A DNA stretch of 64,000 nucleotides from Rhizobium leguminosarum. GTDB taxonomy: Bacteria > Pseudomonadota > Alphaproteobacteria > Rhizobiales > Rhizobiaceae. Below the pieces are notes generated by a model. The model had not been told where the DNA came from and ran no database searches. It worked only from the letters and a program-made list of their open reading frames with translations. The DNA lies in the NCBI RefSeq assembly GCF_001679785.1, contig NZ_CP016286.1, positions 1,364,001 through 1,428,000 of the forward strand, written 5' to 3'. Positions 16,835 through 25,803 of the stretch are shown here, piece after piece (within the stretch, counting starts at the first letter, position 1; every line of letters begins with the position of its first letter). A program made the translations under genes and the position numbers.

Positions 16835-17647
16835 TTAGCCGACGAAAGCACGCTCGATGACGAATTCGGCGGGCTTGCTGTTGGCGCCTTCATCGAGGCC
16901 GGCCTTTTCGAGCAGTTCCTTGGTATCCTTCAGCATGGCCGAGGAACCGCAGATCATGCCGCGGTCGATCACCGGGTCGAGCGGCGGCACGCCGAGATCG
17001 GTGAACAGCTTGCCGGAGGAGATCAAGTCGGTGATGCGGCCGCGATATTCGAAATCCTCGCGCGTGACTGTCGGATAGTGGCGCAGCTTATCGCCGACGA
17101 CTTCCTTCAGCAGCTCGTCATTCTCAATCTCGTGCACGAGGTCAAAGCCGTATTTCAGCTCGGCGACATCGCGCGTCGTATGGGTGAGGATGACTTCCTC
17201 GAACTTCTCGTAGGTCTCGGGATCGCGGATCAGGCTGGCGAAAGGCGCAATGCCTGTTCCCGTCGAGAACATGTAGAGACGACGGCCGGGCGTCAGCGCA
17301 TCGAGCACCAGAGTGCCCGTCGGCTTCTTGCGCATCAGCACCTGGTCGCCCGGCTTGATCGCCTGCAGATGGGAGGTGAGCGGGCCATCCGGCACCTTGA
17401 TCGAGAAGAATTCAAGCTCCTCGGCCCAGGCGGGGCTGGCGATCGAATAGGCGCGGAACACCGGCTTGCCCTCGACCATCAGGCCGATCATCGCGAATTC
17501 GCCGGAACGGAAACGGAAGCCCTGCGGCCGGGTCATCGTGAAGCGGAAGAGCCGGTCGGTATAGTGCGTGACATCGAGCACCGTCTCGGCATAGACGCCG
17601 GCGGGGATGGACAAGGCGAAGTCTTCGGTCTTTGCAGGCGCGTTCAT
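16835..17647 (-). CDS. fpr: Ferredoxin-NADP+ reductase
   Basis: 270 residues from MNAPAKTEDFALSIPAGVYAE, the start seen in rhizobial Fpr; an in-frame upstream extension is less likely. The FAD-binding motif RAYSIAS is near residue 87 and the NADP-binding motif STGTGIAPFASLIRD near residue 135. The C-terminal segment ends EFVIERAFVG, as in bacterial subclass I reductases. It moves electrons between NADPH and ferredoxin or flavodoxin. In related bacteria it serves oxidative stress defence and iron-sulphur cluster supply. It is a single-gene leftward unit divergent from pcs. Confidence 0.93.
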   Translation of the reverse strand: MNAPAKTEDFALSIPAGVYAETVLDVTHYTDRLFRFTMTRPQGFRFRSGEFAMIGLMVEGKPVFRAYSIASPAWAEELEFFSIKVPDGPLTSHLQAIKPGDQVLMRKKPTGTLVLDALTPGRRLYMFSTGTGIAPFASLIRDPETYEKFEEVILTHTTRDVAELKYGFDLVHEIENDELLKEVVGDKLRHYPTVTREDFEYRGRITDLISSGKLFTDLGVPPLDPVIDRGMICGSSAMLKDTKELLEKAGLDEGANSKPAEFVIERAFVG

Positions 17648-18000
17648 TTCGGTAGCGGATCCCGTTTCGTCGGATGAACAGTCGGATGCGAGCGAGATAT
17701 TACAAATCCGGCCGGAATTAAAGGCATTCCATTCCACGCGACGCTTCTAAAGGGAAATATGCATGTCATTGTCAGGATTCAATGGGGAGCAGGGGCCCGG
17801 CGGAGAATGTCGTATTTCCCGCTGGCGAAGCCCGGCAAAGGATGCATATTAGAGCAGCACGCCGGAAACGGATGCCGGTTTTCGGCAAAAACGGTGCGAC
17901 AACAAAGGCCTACGGCGTCGAACCCGATTCAGCCAGGGTCCGGCGATGGTGGCGAAAAAAGATGCTTGCCGGGGCGAGCGCGACAGGGCGGTCGGGGAAT
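17648..18000. promoter_or_regulatory. Divergent region between fpr and pcs
   Basis: 353 bases hold the promoters for fpr (leftward) and pcs (rightward). The frame of pcs stays open upstream from about 17782 with internal ATG codons, including one at 17962. The upstream peptide is basic and low in conserved features, so I treat it as non-coding. No repeat or clear operator is visible. Confidence 0.5.
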
Positions 18001-18729
18001 ATGAAGATTTTCAACTACAAGCGTGTTCCTTATGCGGAGATGCGCGCCTTTTCCGTCCATATCCTGACGGCATCCGGCTCCTTCCTTGCCTTTCTCGGTG
18101 TCGTTGCCGCCGCCGAGCACCGTTTCATCGACATGTTCTGGTGGCTGGGGCTTGCCCTTCTCGTCGACGGCATAGACGGGCCGATCGCCCGCAAGGTGCG
18201 CGTCAAGGAAGTGCTGCCGAACTGGTCAGGCGATACGCTCGATAATATCATCGATTACGTCACCTATGTGCTTCTGCCGGCCTTCGCGCTCTATCAGAGC
18301 GGCATGATCGGCGAGCCCTGGTCCTTCGCCGCCGCCGGCATGATCGTCGTCTCCAGCGCCATCTATTATGCCGATATGGGCATGAAGACGGACGAGTATT
18401 TCTTCTCCGGCTTCCCCGTCGTCTGGAACATGATCGTTTTCACGCTGTTCGTCATCGATGCCAGCGCCACGACGGCGCTCACTGTTGTCATCGTCTCGGT
18501 GGTGCTGACCTTCCTGCCGATCCATTTCCTCCACCCGGTCCGGGTCAAAAGGCTGCGCCCACTCAACCTCGGCGTCTTTTTCCTGTGGTCGGCGCTCGGC
18601 ATTTTTTCGCTGCTGATGCATTTCGACACACCCGAATGGGCGCTCATTCTCTTCATCGTGACCGGCGCCTATCTTTACGTCATCGGCGCGGTGCTGCAAT
18701 TCTTCCCCGCCCTTGGACGCGAAGCATAG
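18001..18729 (+). CDS. pcs: Phosphatidylcholine synthase
   Basis: 242 residues, the usual length for rhizobial Pcs, starting MKIFNYKRVPYAEMRAFSVH. The CDP-alcohol phosphotransferase motif is intact: Asp56, Asp59-Gly60, Ala63-Arg64, Gly77, Asp81 and Asp85 (DGIDGPIAR ... SGDTLDNIID). About eight membrane helices are visible. The enzyme condenses CDP-diacylglycerol with choline to give phosphatidylcholine in the inner membrane, a pathway typical of rhizobia and needed for full symbiotic competence. The ribosome site before this ATG is weak, but conservation fixes the start. The quinone oxidoreductase gene follows after 10 bases. Confidence 0.95.
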   Translation: MKIFNYKRVPYAEMRAFSVHILTASGSFLAFLGVVAAAEHRFIDMFWWLGLALLVDGIDGPIARKVRVKEVLPNWSGDTLDNIIDYVTYVLLPAFALYQSGMIGEPWSFAAAGMIVVSSAIYYADMGMKTDEYFFSGFPVVWNMIVFTLFVIDASATTALTVVIVSVVLTFLPIHFLHPVRVKRLRPLNLGVFFLWSALGIFSLLMHFDTPEWALILFIVTGAYLYVIGAVLQFFPALGREA

Positions 18730-18739
18730 GACAGGCAAG

Positions 18740-19720
18740 ATGACCAAAACGCAGGCGGTTTCATTTTCGAGGACAGGCGGGCCGGAGGTTTTCGACTATG
18801 TCGAGATCGATCTTCCGCCGCCATCGACAGGCGAAGTGCAGATTAGGCAGGCGGCGGTCGGGCTCAATTTCATCGATGTCTATTTCCGCAACGGCACCTA
18901 CAAGACCCCGCATCTCCCCTTCGTCACCGGCAAGGAGGGCGCCGGCACGGTGACATCGGTCGGCCCCGGCGTCGAGGACTTCAAGGTCGGCGACCGTGTC
19001 GCCTATGCCAGCGCGGACGGCGCCTATAGCGCCGAACGCAATATCGAGACGCGGCATCTGGTGCATGTGCCTGACGGCATAGAGCTGAAGACCGCAGCGG
19101 CGATGATGCTGAAGGGCATGACCGCCGAATATCTCCTGAACCGCACCTTCAAGGTCGGCCCTGAGACCGTCCTCCTGTTTCACGCCGCTGCCGGCGGCGT
19201 CGGCCTGATCGCCGGGCAATGGGCAAAGGCGCTCGGCGCCACCGTCATCGGCACGGCGGGCTCCGAAGACAAGATCGAGCTGGCGCTCGCCCATGGCTAC
19301 GACCATGTGATCAACTACAAGAGCGATAGCTTCGTCGACCGTGTCCGCGACATCACCGGCGGCAAGGGCGTGGATGTCGTCTACGATTCGATCGGCCGGG
19401 ATACTTTTCCACAGTCGCTCGATTGTCTGAAGCCGCGCGGTCTTTTTGCCTCCTTCGGCCAATCCTCCGGGTCGATCGAGAATTTTACCCTCGCGGCTCT
19501 GGCGCAGAGGGGCTCGCTCTTTGCGACTCGGCCGACGCTGTTCACCTATATTGCCGCGCGTCAGGAGCTGATCGACAGTGCCAAAGCGCTATTTGATATT
19601 GTGCAAAGCAACAAAGTGCGTATCAATATCAATCAAACCTATCCGCTGCGTGAGGTTGGGCGGGCTCACGTGGATCTGGAAACAAGAAAAACAACAGGAA
19701 CGACGCTGCTGATTCCATGA
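18740..19720 (+). CDS. Quinone oxidoreductase (zeta-crystallin-like MDR)
   Basis: 326 residues from MTKTQAVSFSRTGGPEVFDYVE. It shows the MDR fold without zinc ligands and the NADPH motif HAAAGGVGLIAGQWAKALGA near 145-165. The length and the segments FVTGKEGAGTVTSVGPGVEDF and NFIDVYFRNGTYK match the QOR family, which reduces quinones with NADPH. It lies 10 bases after pcs, probably on the same transcript, an arrangement also seen in related rhizobia. A functional link to lipid synthesis is not evident. Confidence 0.92.
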   Translation: MTKTQAVSFSRTGGPEVFDYVEIDLPPPSTGEVQIRQAAVGLNFIDVYFRNGTYKTPHLPFVTGKEGAGTVTSVGPGVEDFKVGDRVAYASADGAYSAERNIETRHLVHVPDGIELKTAAAMMLKGMTAEYLLNRTFKVGPETVLLFHAAAGGVGLIAGQWAKALGATVIGTAGSEDKIELALAHGYDHVINYKSDSFVDRVRDITGGKGVDVVYDSIGRDTFPQSLDCLKPRGLFASFGQSSGSIENFTLAALAQRGSLFATRPTLFTYIAARQELIDSAKALFDIVQSNKVRININQTYPLREVGRAHVDLETRKTTGTTLLIP

Positions 19721-19759
19721 GATCCGAACGGACCGGTTGGCAGAAGAAATGAGGGGAAC

Positions 19760-21328
19760 GTGTCGCCATTGAATGTGCCGGATTCCGGTGCGTTATTATC
19801 GGTCCAGAAGCTGACGAAGTTCTTCGGTGGCTTTGCCGCCTGCAATGAAATCGATCTCGATATCGCGCCGGGCGAAATTCATGCGCTTCTCGGCGAAAAT
19901 GGTGCGGGCAAATCCACCCTGGTGAAGATGCTGTTCGGCGTTCTCGAGCCGACGGGCGGAAATATCCTCTGGCAGGGCCAGCCGGTCGCGATCGCGTCGC
20001 CCGGTGAAGCCCGTAAGCTCGGCATCGGCATGGTCTTCCAGCATTTCTCGCTGTTCGAGGCGCTGACGGTTGCCGAAAACATCGCACTGTCGCTCGATGA
20101 CGCCATTCCGATCGATAGAATCTCCGAGGAGGCGAGGGCGCTGTCCGTCGCCTACGGCCTGCCGCTCGACCCGCATGCCCATGTCGCCGATCTCTCGGTC
20201 GGCGAGCGCCAGCGCATCGAGATCGTCCGCGCGCTACTGCAGAACCCGAAGCTCATCATCCTCGACGAGCCGACCTCGGTGCTGACGCCGCAGGAGGCCG
20301 ACAAGCTGTTCGAGACGCTGTTCAAGTTGCGCGCCGAAGGGCGTTCGGTTCTCTATATCAGCCACCGCCTGGAAGAAGTGCAGCGGATCTGCGATCGCGC
20401 CACCGTGCTGCGTCATGGCCGGGTGACCGGCGCCTGCGATCCGAAGCGGGAAACGCCTGCCTCGCTCGCCCGCATGATGGTTGGCAGCGAAGTGGCGACC
20501 GTCACGCATCCGGAGCGAAGCGACAGGGGCGAGGTGCAGCTTGCCGTCGCCAATCTTTCCGTCGCCGCGCGCACCCCTTTCGCCATGTCGCTGCGTGATG
20601 TGTCGATGGCGGTGCGCTCCGGCGAGATCCTCGCCATTGCGGGTGTCGCGGGCAACGGGCAGAGCGAGCTCTTCGATGCACTGTCTGGCGAATATCCGGT
20701 CGCCTCGGCCGAGGCGATCGTCATCCGCAAAAAGCCGGTCGGCAATCAGGGCATTACCGCCCGCCGTCTTCTCGGCGCCGGCTTCGTGCCGGAGGAGCGC
20801 CACGGCCACGCCGCCGTTTCCGCCATGAAACTGTCGGACAACCTTGTCCTTGCCCGCAGCCAGTCGGACCGCAAGGCGTTTCTGGGTCTGCTCGGCATGA
20901 TCCGCCGCGGGGCGGTGAAATCCGCCGCCAGGCGCATTTCAGAAGCGATGGATGTCCGCAAGAGCGGCGATGATCCGGCCGCCGGCTCCCTGTCCGGCGG
21001 CAACCTGCAGAAGTTCATCGTCGGCCGCGAGCTCGACCGTCAGCCGGCGGTGCTCGTCGTCAACCAGCCGACCTGGGGCGTCGATGCCGGGGCGGCAAGC
21101 CGCATCCGCCAGGCGCTCGTCGATCTCGCAAGAAACGGTTCGGCCGTCGTCGTCATCAGCCAGGATCTCGACGAGATCTTCGAAGTTGCGACAGATATCG
21201 CCGTCATCTCCGAAGGCCGCCTTTCCCGCCCGTTCCCGGCCGGCGAGCTGACGCGCGAAAAGATCGGTCTGCTGATGGGCGGACTGCACGAGAGCAGCTC
21301 TGCCCCGGAGGCGCCCCATGCGCATTGA
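19760..21328 (+). CDS. Sugar/nucleoside-type ABC transporter ATP-binding protein (double ATPase)
   Basis: 522 residues from a GTG preceded by GAGGGG. Two ATPase halves are present. The first has Walker A GENGAGKSTLVKML and signature LSVGERQRIEIVRAL with Walker B LIILDEPT. The second has a degenerate Walker A (GVAGNGQSEL), signature LSGGNLQKFIVGREL and a Walker B lacking the usual DE (VLVVNQPTWGVD), which is normal for this family. It is the ATPase of a BMP-type importer (NupA/YufO-like), followed by two permeases and a BMP binding protein. The last codons (PHAH) coincide with a 15-base direct repeat shared with the next gene's start. Confidence 0.9.
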   Translation: MSPLNVPDSGALLSVQKLTKFFGGFAACNEIDLDIAPGEIHALLGENGAGKSTLVKMLFGVLEPTGGNILWQGQPVAIASPGEARKLGIGMVFQHFSLFEALTVAENIALSLDDAIPIDRISEEARALSVAYGLPLDPHAHVADLSVGERQRIEIVRALLQNPKLIILDEPTSVLTPQEADKLFETLFKLRAEGRSVLYISHRLEEVQRICDRATVLRHGRVTGACDPKRETPASLARMMVGSEVATVTHPERSDRGEVQLAVANLSVAARTPFAMSLRDVSMAVRSGEILAIAGVAGNGQSELFDALSGEYPVASAEAIVIRKKPVGNQGITARRLLGAGFVPEERHGHAAVSAMKLSDNLVLARSQSDRKAFLGLLGMIRRGAVKSAARRISEAMDVRKSGDDPAAGSLSGGNLQKFIVGRELDRQPAVLVVNQPTWGVDAGAASRIRQALVDLARNGSAVVVISQDLDEIFEVATDIAVISEGRLSRPFPAGELTREKIGLLMGGLHESSSAPEAPHAH

Positions 21329-21339
21329 AGAGGCAGCCC

Positions 21340-22425
21340 ATGCGCATTGAACTCGAAAAACGCCCGGACGTTTCGAAGCTCTTCGGCTTCGTCTCGCCGC
21401 TCCTCGCCCTTGTTCTGACGCTCACTTTCGGCGCCATCATGTTCGCCATGCTCGGCAAGGACCCGGTCGAGGCACTGGAAGCCTTCTTCATCGAGCCGCT
21501 ACTCGAGGTCTGGTCGCTGCACGAACTGGCGATCAAGGCCGCGCCCCTGATCCTGATCGCCGTCGGCCTGGCCGTCTGTTACCGTTCGAACAACTGGAAT
21601 ATCGGCGCCGAAGGCCAGTTCACCATCGGCGCCATCACCGGCTCCTATCTGCCGATCATTTTCTACGATTGGCATTCGCCACTGGTGCTGCCGCTGATGC
21701 TGATATTGGGCGCGCTCGGCGGTGCGCTTTTCGCCGCCGTTCCGGCGCTGCTGAAGGCGCATTTCAATACCAATGAGATCCTGACATCGCTGATGCTGGT
21801 CTATATCGCCCAGCTCTTCCTTGACTGGCTGATCCGCGGCGCCTGGCGCGATCCGAAAGGCTTCAACTTTCCAGTCTCGCGCGATTTCGCGCCGGAGGCG
21901 GTGCTGCCGGCGATCTGGGAAGAGTCGGGCCGCGCCCATTGGGCCTTCATCTTCGCCATCATTGCGGCGGTCGGTGCCTGGTTCATGCTGCGCTATACGC
22001 TGAAAGGCTTCGAGATCGTCGTGCTCGGCCAATCGGAACGGGCAGGGCGTTTTGCCGGTTTCTCCTCCAAGAAGATGATCTGGTTCAGCTTTCTGTTCTC
22101 GGGCGCTCTTGCCGGGCTTGCCGGCATCAGCGAGGTTTCCGGCTCGATCGGCCATTTGCAGCCGGCGATCTCGCCGGGCTACGGCTTCACCGCCATCATC
22201 GTCGCTTTCCTCGGCCGCCTCAATCCGCTCGGCATCATTGCATCGGGCCTGGTGCTGGCGCTGACCTATCTCGGCGGCGAGGCAGCCCAGCTTTCGCTCG
22301 GCGTTTCCGACAAGGTCACCCGCGTCTTCCAGGGTCTGCTGCTCTTCTTCGTGCTGTCCTGCGATACGCTGATCTATTACAAAATCCGCCTGGTCTGGTC
22401 GCGGGTCGGGGGCAGGGCGGCATGA
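21340..22425 (+). CDS. BMP-type ABC transporter permease 1
   Basis: 361 residues from MRIELEKRPDVSKLFGFVSP, with AGAGG upstream. Eight to ten membrane helices are visible. The permease signature NWNIGAEGQFTIGAITGSYLP is near residues 86-106, and AGLAGISEVSGSIG lies towards the C-terminus, typical of the BPD_transp_2 (YufP/NupP) family. It forms the channel with permease 2, and their genes overlap by ATGA. The substrate is likely a purine nucleoside or similar compound, judged by the BMP partner, but this is not decided by sequence. Confidence 0.9.
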   Translation: MRIELEKRPDVSKLFGFVSPLLALVLTLTFGAIMFAMLGKDPVEALEAFFIEPLLEVWSLHELAIKAAPLILIAVGLAVCYRSNNWNIGAEGQFTIGAITGSYLPIIFYDWHSPLVLPLMLILGALGGALFAAVPALLKAHFNTNEILTSLMLVYIAQLFLDWLIRGAWRDPKGFNFPVSRDFAPEAVLPAIWEESGRAHWAFIFAIIAAVGAWFMLRYTLKGFEIVVLGQSERAGRFAGFSSKKMIWFSFLFSGALAGLAGISEVSGSIGHLQPAISPGYGFTAIIVAFLGRLNPLGIIASGLVLALTYLGGEAAQLSLGVSDKVTRVFQGLLLFFVLSCDTLIYYKIRLVWSRVGGRAA

Positions 22426-23342
22426 GCATCTTCGAAGCCATTCTGCTGACTGTCATCACCGCCTCCACACCGCTCGTCATCGCCGCACTCGGCGAACTGG
22501 TGACCGAGCGCTCCGGCGTTCTCAATCTCGGTGTCGAGGGCATGATGATCATGGGCGCGGTCGGTGCCTTTGCCACGGCACAGCTCACCGGCTCGGCCTA
22601 TATCGGCATTGTCGGCGGCGTCGTCAGCGGCGCGCTGTTTTCGCTGTTCTTCGCCTTCCTGACGTTGACACTCGTTGCCAATCAGGTGGCGACAGGCCTT
22701 GCGCTGACGATCCTTGGCCTCGGCGCCTCCGGCATGCTCGGCGAGGCCTTCGTCGGCGCACCCGGCGTCCGGCTGCTGCCGATCGAAATCCCGGTGCTTT
22801 CCGCCATTCCCTATGTCGGAACGGTCCTCTTCAAGCAGGATCTGATCTTCTACCTGTCGATCCTGCTCGTTATCGCCGTCAACTGGTTCCTCTTCAAGAG
22901 CCGCACCGGCCTGAAGATCCGCGCCATCGGTGACAATCACGCCTCGGCGCATGCGCTCGGTATCGACGTCATCCGCATGCGCTACCTCGCCGTGATGTTC
23001 GGCGGCGCCTGCGCCGGCCTTGCCGGTGCGCAGCTGTCGCTGATCTATACGCCGCAATGGACAGAGAACATGTCCGGCGGGCGCGGCTGGATCGCGCTGG
23101 CGCTCGTCGTCTTCGCCTCCTGGCGGCCTTGGCGCCTGCTGGCCGGCGGTTATCTCTTTGGGGCGGTAACGATCCTGCAACTGCACGCGCAGGCCTTCGG
23201 CATCGGCATTCCCTCGCAGTTCCTCTCGATGCTGCCCTATGCGGCGACAGTTGTGGTCCTCCTCATCATCTCGCATAATCGGCGCACGACGTTGATCAAT
23301 ACGCCGGCCTCGCTCGGCAAAGCCTTCGTGCCGGACCGGTGA
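22422..23342 (+). CDS. BMP-type ABC transporter permease 2
   Basis: 306 residues. The start MSIFEAILLTVITASTPLVI overlaps the previous stop by four bases (ATGA), a sign of translation coupling. The family motif ERSGVLNLGVEGMMIMGAVGAF is at about 29-50, and AGLAGAQLSLIYTPQW lies further on, with about eight membrane helices. It pairs with permease 1 in the YufQ/NupQ-like position. No ribosome site of its own is evident, which fits coupling. Confidence 0.9.
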   Translation: MSIFEAILLTVITASTPLVIAALGELVTERSGVLNLGVEGMMIMGAVGAFATAQLTGSAYIGIVGGVVSGALFSLFFAFLTLTLVANQVATGLALTILGLGASGMLGEAFVGAPGVRLLPIEIPVLSAIPYVGTVLFKQDLIFYLSILLVIAVNWFLFKSRTGLKIRAIGDNHASAHALGIDVIRMRYLAVMFGGACAGLAGAQLSLIYTPQWTENMSGGRGWIALALVVFASWRPWRLLAGGYLFGAVTILQLHAQAFGIGIPSQFLSMLPYAATVVVLLIISHNRRTTLINTPASLGKAFVPDR

Positions 23343-23392
23343 GCAACAACAAACAAGACGGGTTTCGAAACTTCCAACCAACAGGGATCAAT

Positions 23393-24469
23393 ATGAAAAA
23401 ACTTGCACTTGCTCTCGCAGCGACAGCTGCCCTCGTCCTGAGCATCGGTTCGGCCGCCGAGGCGGCTGACAAGACCAAGGTCTGCTTCGTTTATGTCGGC
23501 ACCCGCACCGATGGCGGCTGGACGCAGGCCCATGAGAACGGCCGCCTCCAGCTCGAAAAGGAATTCGGCGACAAGATCGAGACGCCCTACCTCGAAAGCG
23601 TCCCGGAAGGCCCGGATGCCGAACGCGCCATCGAGCGCATGGCCCGCTCCGGTTGCTCGCTGATTTTCACCACGTCCTTCGGTTTCATGGACCCGACTAT
23701 TGCCGTCGCTAAGAAGTTCCCGAAAGTGAAGTTCGAGCATGCGACAGGCTTCAAGGCCGCCGACAATGTCGCGACCTACAATTCCCGCTTCTATGAAGGC
23801 CGCTACATCAGTGGCATTATCGCCGGCAAGCTCTCTAAAAACGGCACGGCCGGCTATATCGCCTCCTTCCCGATCCCCGAGGTGGTGATGGGCATCAATG
23901 CCTTCGAAACTGGCGCCAAGTCGGTCAATCCGAACTTCAAGATGAAGGTTATCTGGGTCAACACCTGGTTCGACCCGGGCAAGGAAGCCGATGCTGCCAA
24001 GGCGCTGATCGACCAGGGCGTCGATATCCTCACCCAGCACACCGATACGACCGCTCCAATGCAGGTCGCCGAGCAGCGCGGCGTCAAGGCCTTCGGCCAG
24101 GCTTCCGACATGATCAAGGCTGGCCCGAACGTCCAGCTGACCGCGATCATCGACACCTGGGGCAATTATTACGTCAAGCGCGTCAAGGCGCTTCTCGACG
24201 GCACCTGGAAGTCAGAGCAGAGCTGGGATGGCCTCAAGGACGGTATCCTGACGATGGCGCCCTACACCAACATGCCCGACGACGTGAAGAAACTCGCCGA
24301 GGAGGCCGAAGCCAAGATCAAATCAGGCGAACTGCATCCCTTCACGGGACCGATCAACAAGCAGGACGGAACGCCCTGGCTGAAGGCCGGCGAGAAGGCC
24401 GATGACGGCACCCTGCTCGGCATGAACTTCTATGTCGAAGGTGTGGACGACAAGCTGCCGGGTAAATAG
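23393..24469 (+). CDS. BMP family ABC transporter substrate-binding protein
   Basis: 358 residues with AGGGAT before the ATG. The N-terminal MKKLALALAATAALVLSIGSAAEAA is a clear signal peptide with cleavage after AEA. The BMP fold follows: KVCFVYVGTRTDGGWTQAHENG at the start, the segment LIFTTSFGFMDPTIAVAKKFP, and GVDILTQHTDTTAPMQVAEQRG. BMP proteins bind nucleosides or related compounds in the periplasm. It is last in the four-gene operon and followed by a strong terminator. No lipobox cysteine is present, so it should be a soluble periplasmic protein. Confidence 0.92.
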   Translation: MKKLALALAATAALVLSIGSAAEAADKTKVCFVYVGTRTDGGWTQAHENGRLQLEKEFGDKIETPYLESVPEGPDAERAIERMARSGCSLIFTTSFGFMDPTIAVAKKFPKVKFEHATGFKAADNVATYNSRFYEGRYISGIIAGKLSKNGTAGYIASFPIPEVVMGINAFETGAKSVNPNFKMKVIWVNTWFDPGKEADAAKALIDQGVDILTQHTDTTAPMQVAEQRGVKAFGQASDMIKAGPNVQLTAIIDTWGNYYVKRVKALLDGTWKSEQSWDGLKDGILTMAPYTNMPDDVKKLAEEAEAKIKSGELHPFTGPINKQDGTPWLKAGEKADDGTLLGMNFYVEGVDDKLPGK

Positions 24470-24493
24470 TCCTGCAGCTATCTCGCAGATGCG

Positions 24494-24522
24494 AAGAGCG
24501 CCCTTCCGGGCGCTCTTTTTTT
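24494..24522 (+). terminator. Rho-independent terminator after the BMP importer operon
   Basis: A perfect 10-bp stem (AAGAGCGCCC / GGGCGCTCTT) with a TTCC loop is followed by five more T residues. It closes the four-gene BMP operon and isolates it from ytfQ downstream. Confidence 0.92.
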
Positions 24523-24555
24523 GCTGCAATGCATCCCAAGATTCCGATTTACAAA

Positions 24556-24564
24556 AGTAATACT
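24556..24564. promoter_or_regulatory. Candidate operator AGTAATACT upstream of ytfQ
   Basis: AGTA-A-TACT is an odd palindrome with four-base arms, 49 bases before the ytfQ start and downstream of the terminator, in an AT-rich promoter-like stretch. It could be a site for the GntR regulator encoded at the end of this operon. This is inference from position and symmetry only. Confidence 0.3.
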
Positions 24565-24613
24565 ATATGATTTTTTGACCCTGCGCCGCGAGATGCGGCA
24601 TTGGGAGGAAATC

Positions 24614-25576
24614 ATGAAATTGAAGACTGCACTTTTGAGTGCCACGATTCTGGCTGCCTGCATGTTCGGTTCGGCTTCGGCCGCCGGCCTCACTGTCGGC
24701 TTCTCGCAGATCGGCTCGGAATCGGGCTGGCGTGCGGCTGAAACGACCGTGACCAAGGAACAGGCCAAGAAGCGCGGCATCGATCTGAAGTTTGCCGATG
24801 CGCAGCAGAAGCAGGAAAACCAGATCAAGGCTCTGCGCTCCTTCATTGCTCAGGGTGTCGATGCCATTCTCATTGCTCCGGTCGTCGAAACCGGCTGGGA
24901 CGACGTTCTCAAGGAAGCCAAGGAAGCCGAAATCCCGGTTATCCTTCTCGACCGTACCATCAAGGCTCCCGATGATCTCTACCTGACGGCGGTGACGTCG
25001 GACCTGGTCCATGAAGGCAAGGTCGCAGGCGACTTCCTGGTCAAGACCGTCGGCGACAAGAAGTGCAATGTCGTCGAGCTTCAGGGCACCACCGGTTCGT
25101 CGCCGGCCATCGCCCGCAAGAAGGGCTTCGAAGAGGCGCTTGCAGGCCACGACAACCTCAAGATCGTTCGCAGCCAGACCGGTGACTTCACCCGCACCAA
25201 GGGCAAGGAAGTCATGGAAAGCTTCCTGAAGGCCGAGAATGGCGGCAAGGATATCTGCGCTCTCTACGCCCATAACGACGACATGGCCGTCGGCGCCATC
25301 CAGGCGATCAAGGAAGCCGGCCTGAAGCCCGGCAAGGATATCCTCGTCGTCTCCATTGACGCCGTGCCGGATATCTTCAAGGCCATGTCCGAAGGCGAGG
25401 CCAATGCCACGGTCGAGCTGACGCCGAATATGGCAGGTCCGGCCTTCGATGCGCTCGAAGCCTATCTGAAGGACAAGAAGGCTCCGGCCAAGTGGATCCA
25501 GACCGAGTCGAAGCTCTACACGCCGGCCGACGAACCGATGAAGGTCTACGAAGAGAAGAAGGGTCAGGGCTACTGA
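24614..25576 (+). CDS. ytfQ: Galactofuranose/galactose ABC transporter substrate-binding protein (YtfQ)
   Basis: 320 residues with GGAGGAA before the ATG. The signal peptide is MKLKTALLSATILAACMFGSASA. The mature part, from LTVGFSQIGSESGWRAAETT through QKQENQIKALRSFIAQGVDA and SQTGDFTRTKGKEVMESFLKAENGG to ATVELTPNMAGPAFDALE, follows E. coli YtfQ almost segment for segment. YtfQ binds galactofuranose and galactopyranose in the periplasm. The downstream genes complete a YtfQRT-YjfF importer. A bipartite repeat lies between this gene and ytfR. It may lower read-through, so that more binding protein than membrane subunits is made (inference). Confidence 0.92.
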   Translation: MKLKTALLSATILAACMFGSASAAGLTVGFSQIGSESGWRAAETTVTKEQAKKRGIDLKFADAQQKQENQIKALRSFIAQGVDAILIAPVVETGWDDVLKEAKEAEIPVILLDRTIKAPDDLYLTAVTSDLVHEGKVAGDFLVKTVGDKKCNVVELQGTTGSSPAIARKKGFEEALAGHDNLKIVRSQTGDFTRTKGKEVMESFLKAENGGKDICALYAHNDDMAVGAIQAIKEAGLKPGKDILVVSIDAVPDIFKAMSEGEANATVELTPNMAGPAFDALEAYLKDKKAPAKWIQTESKLYTPADEPMKVYEEKKGQGY

Positions 25577-25591
25577 TCTGATGTGACACCG

Positions 25592-25695
25592 CTGCATGAT
25601 TCCTGAAATCGGCATTCGATCTCAGGATAAAATTCTGCAGCAATTCAAAGCGCTACAGCGTCCCTATGCGTCTCGAAAAGACGAGGGCGCTGTAG
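25592..25695 (+). repeat. Bipartite two-hairpin repeat, copy 1
   Basis: The element opens CTGCATGATTCCTGAAATCG, continues to the complementary arm ...AGGATAAAATTCTGCAG, then has a linker CAATTCAAAGCG and a second hairpin bounded by CTACAGCG and CGCTGTAG. The same order occurs at 46599-46699 and, inverted, at 30115-30217. This copy is the most diverged in the left palindrome. It sits between ytfQ and ytfR inside the transport operon. Confidence 0.85.
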
Positions 25696-25803
25696 AACCG
25701 CACCGGCCCGTCATGGACCGGTGCGGAACTGCCTTGCCGCCTCGGGACGTCATGTCCGGCTGCGGCGCGGCGTTTGCCGTCAATATCAGGAAAACAGACC
25801 CTT

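Noticed and set aside
17782..18000. N-terminal extension of pcs
   Set aside because: The frame is open, but the peptide is basic, unlike known Pcs, and family members start at MK-x-FNY.
25577..25803. CRISPR-like array at the ytfQ-ytfR gap
   Set aside because: There is one palindromic unit only, with no spaced direct repeats; it belongs to the bipartite repeat family.
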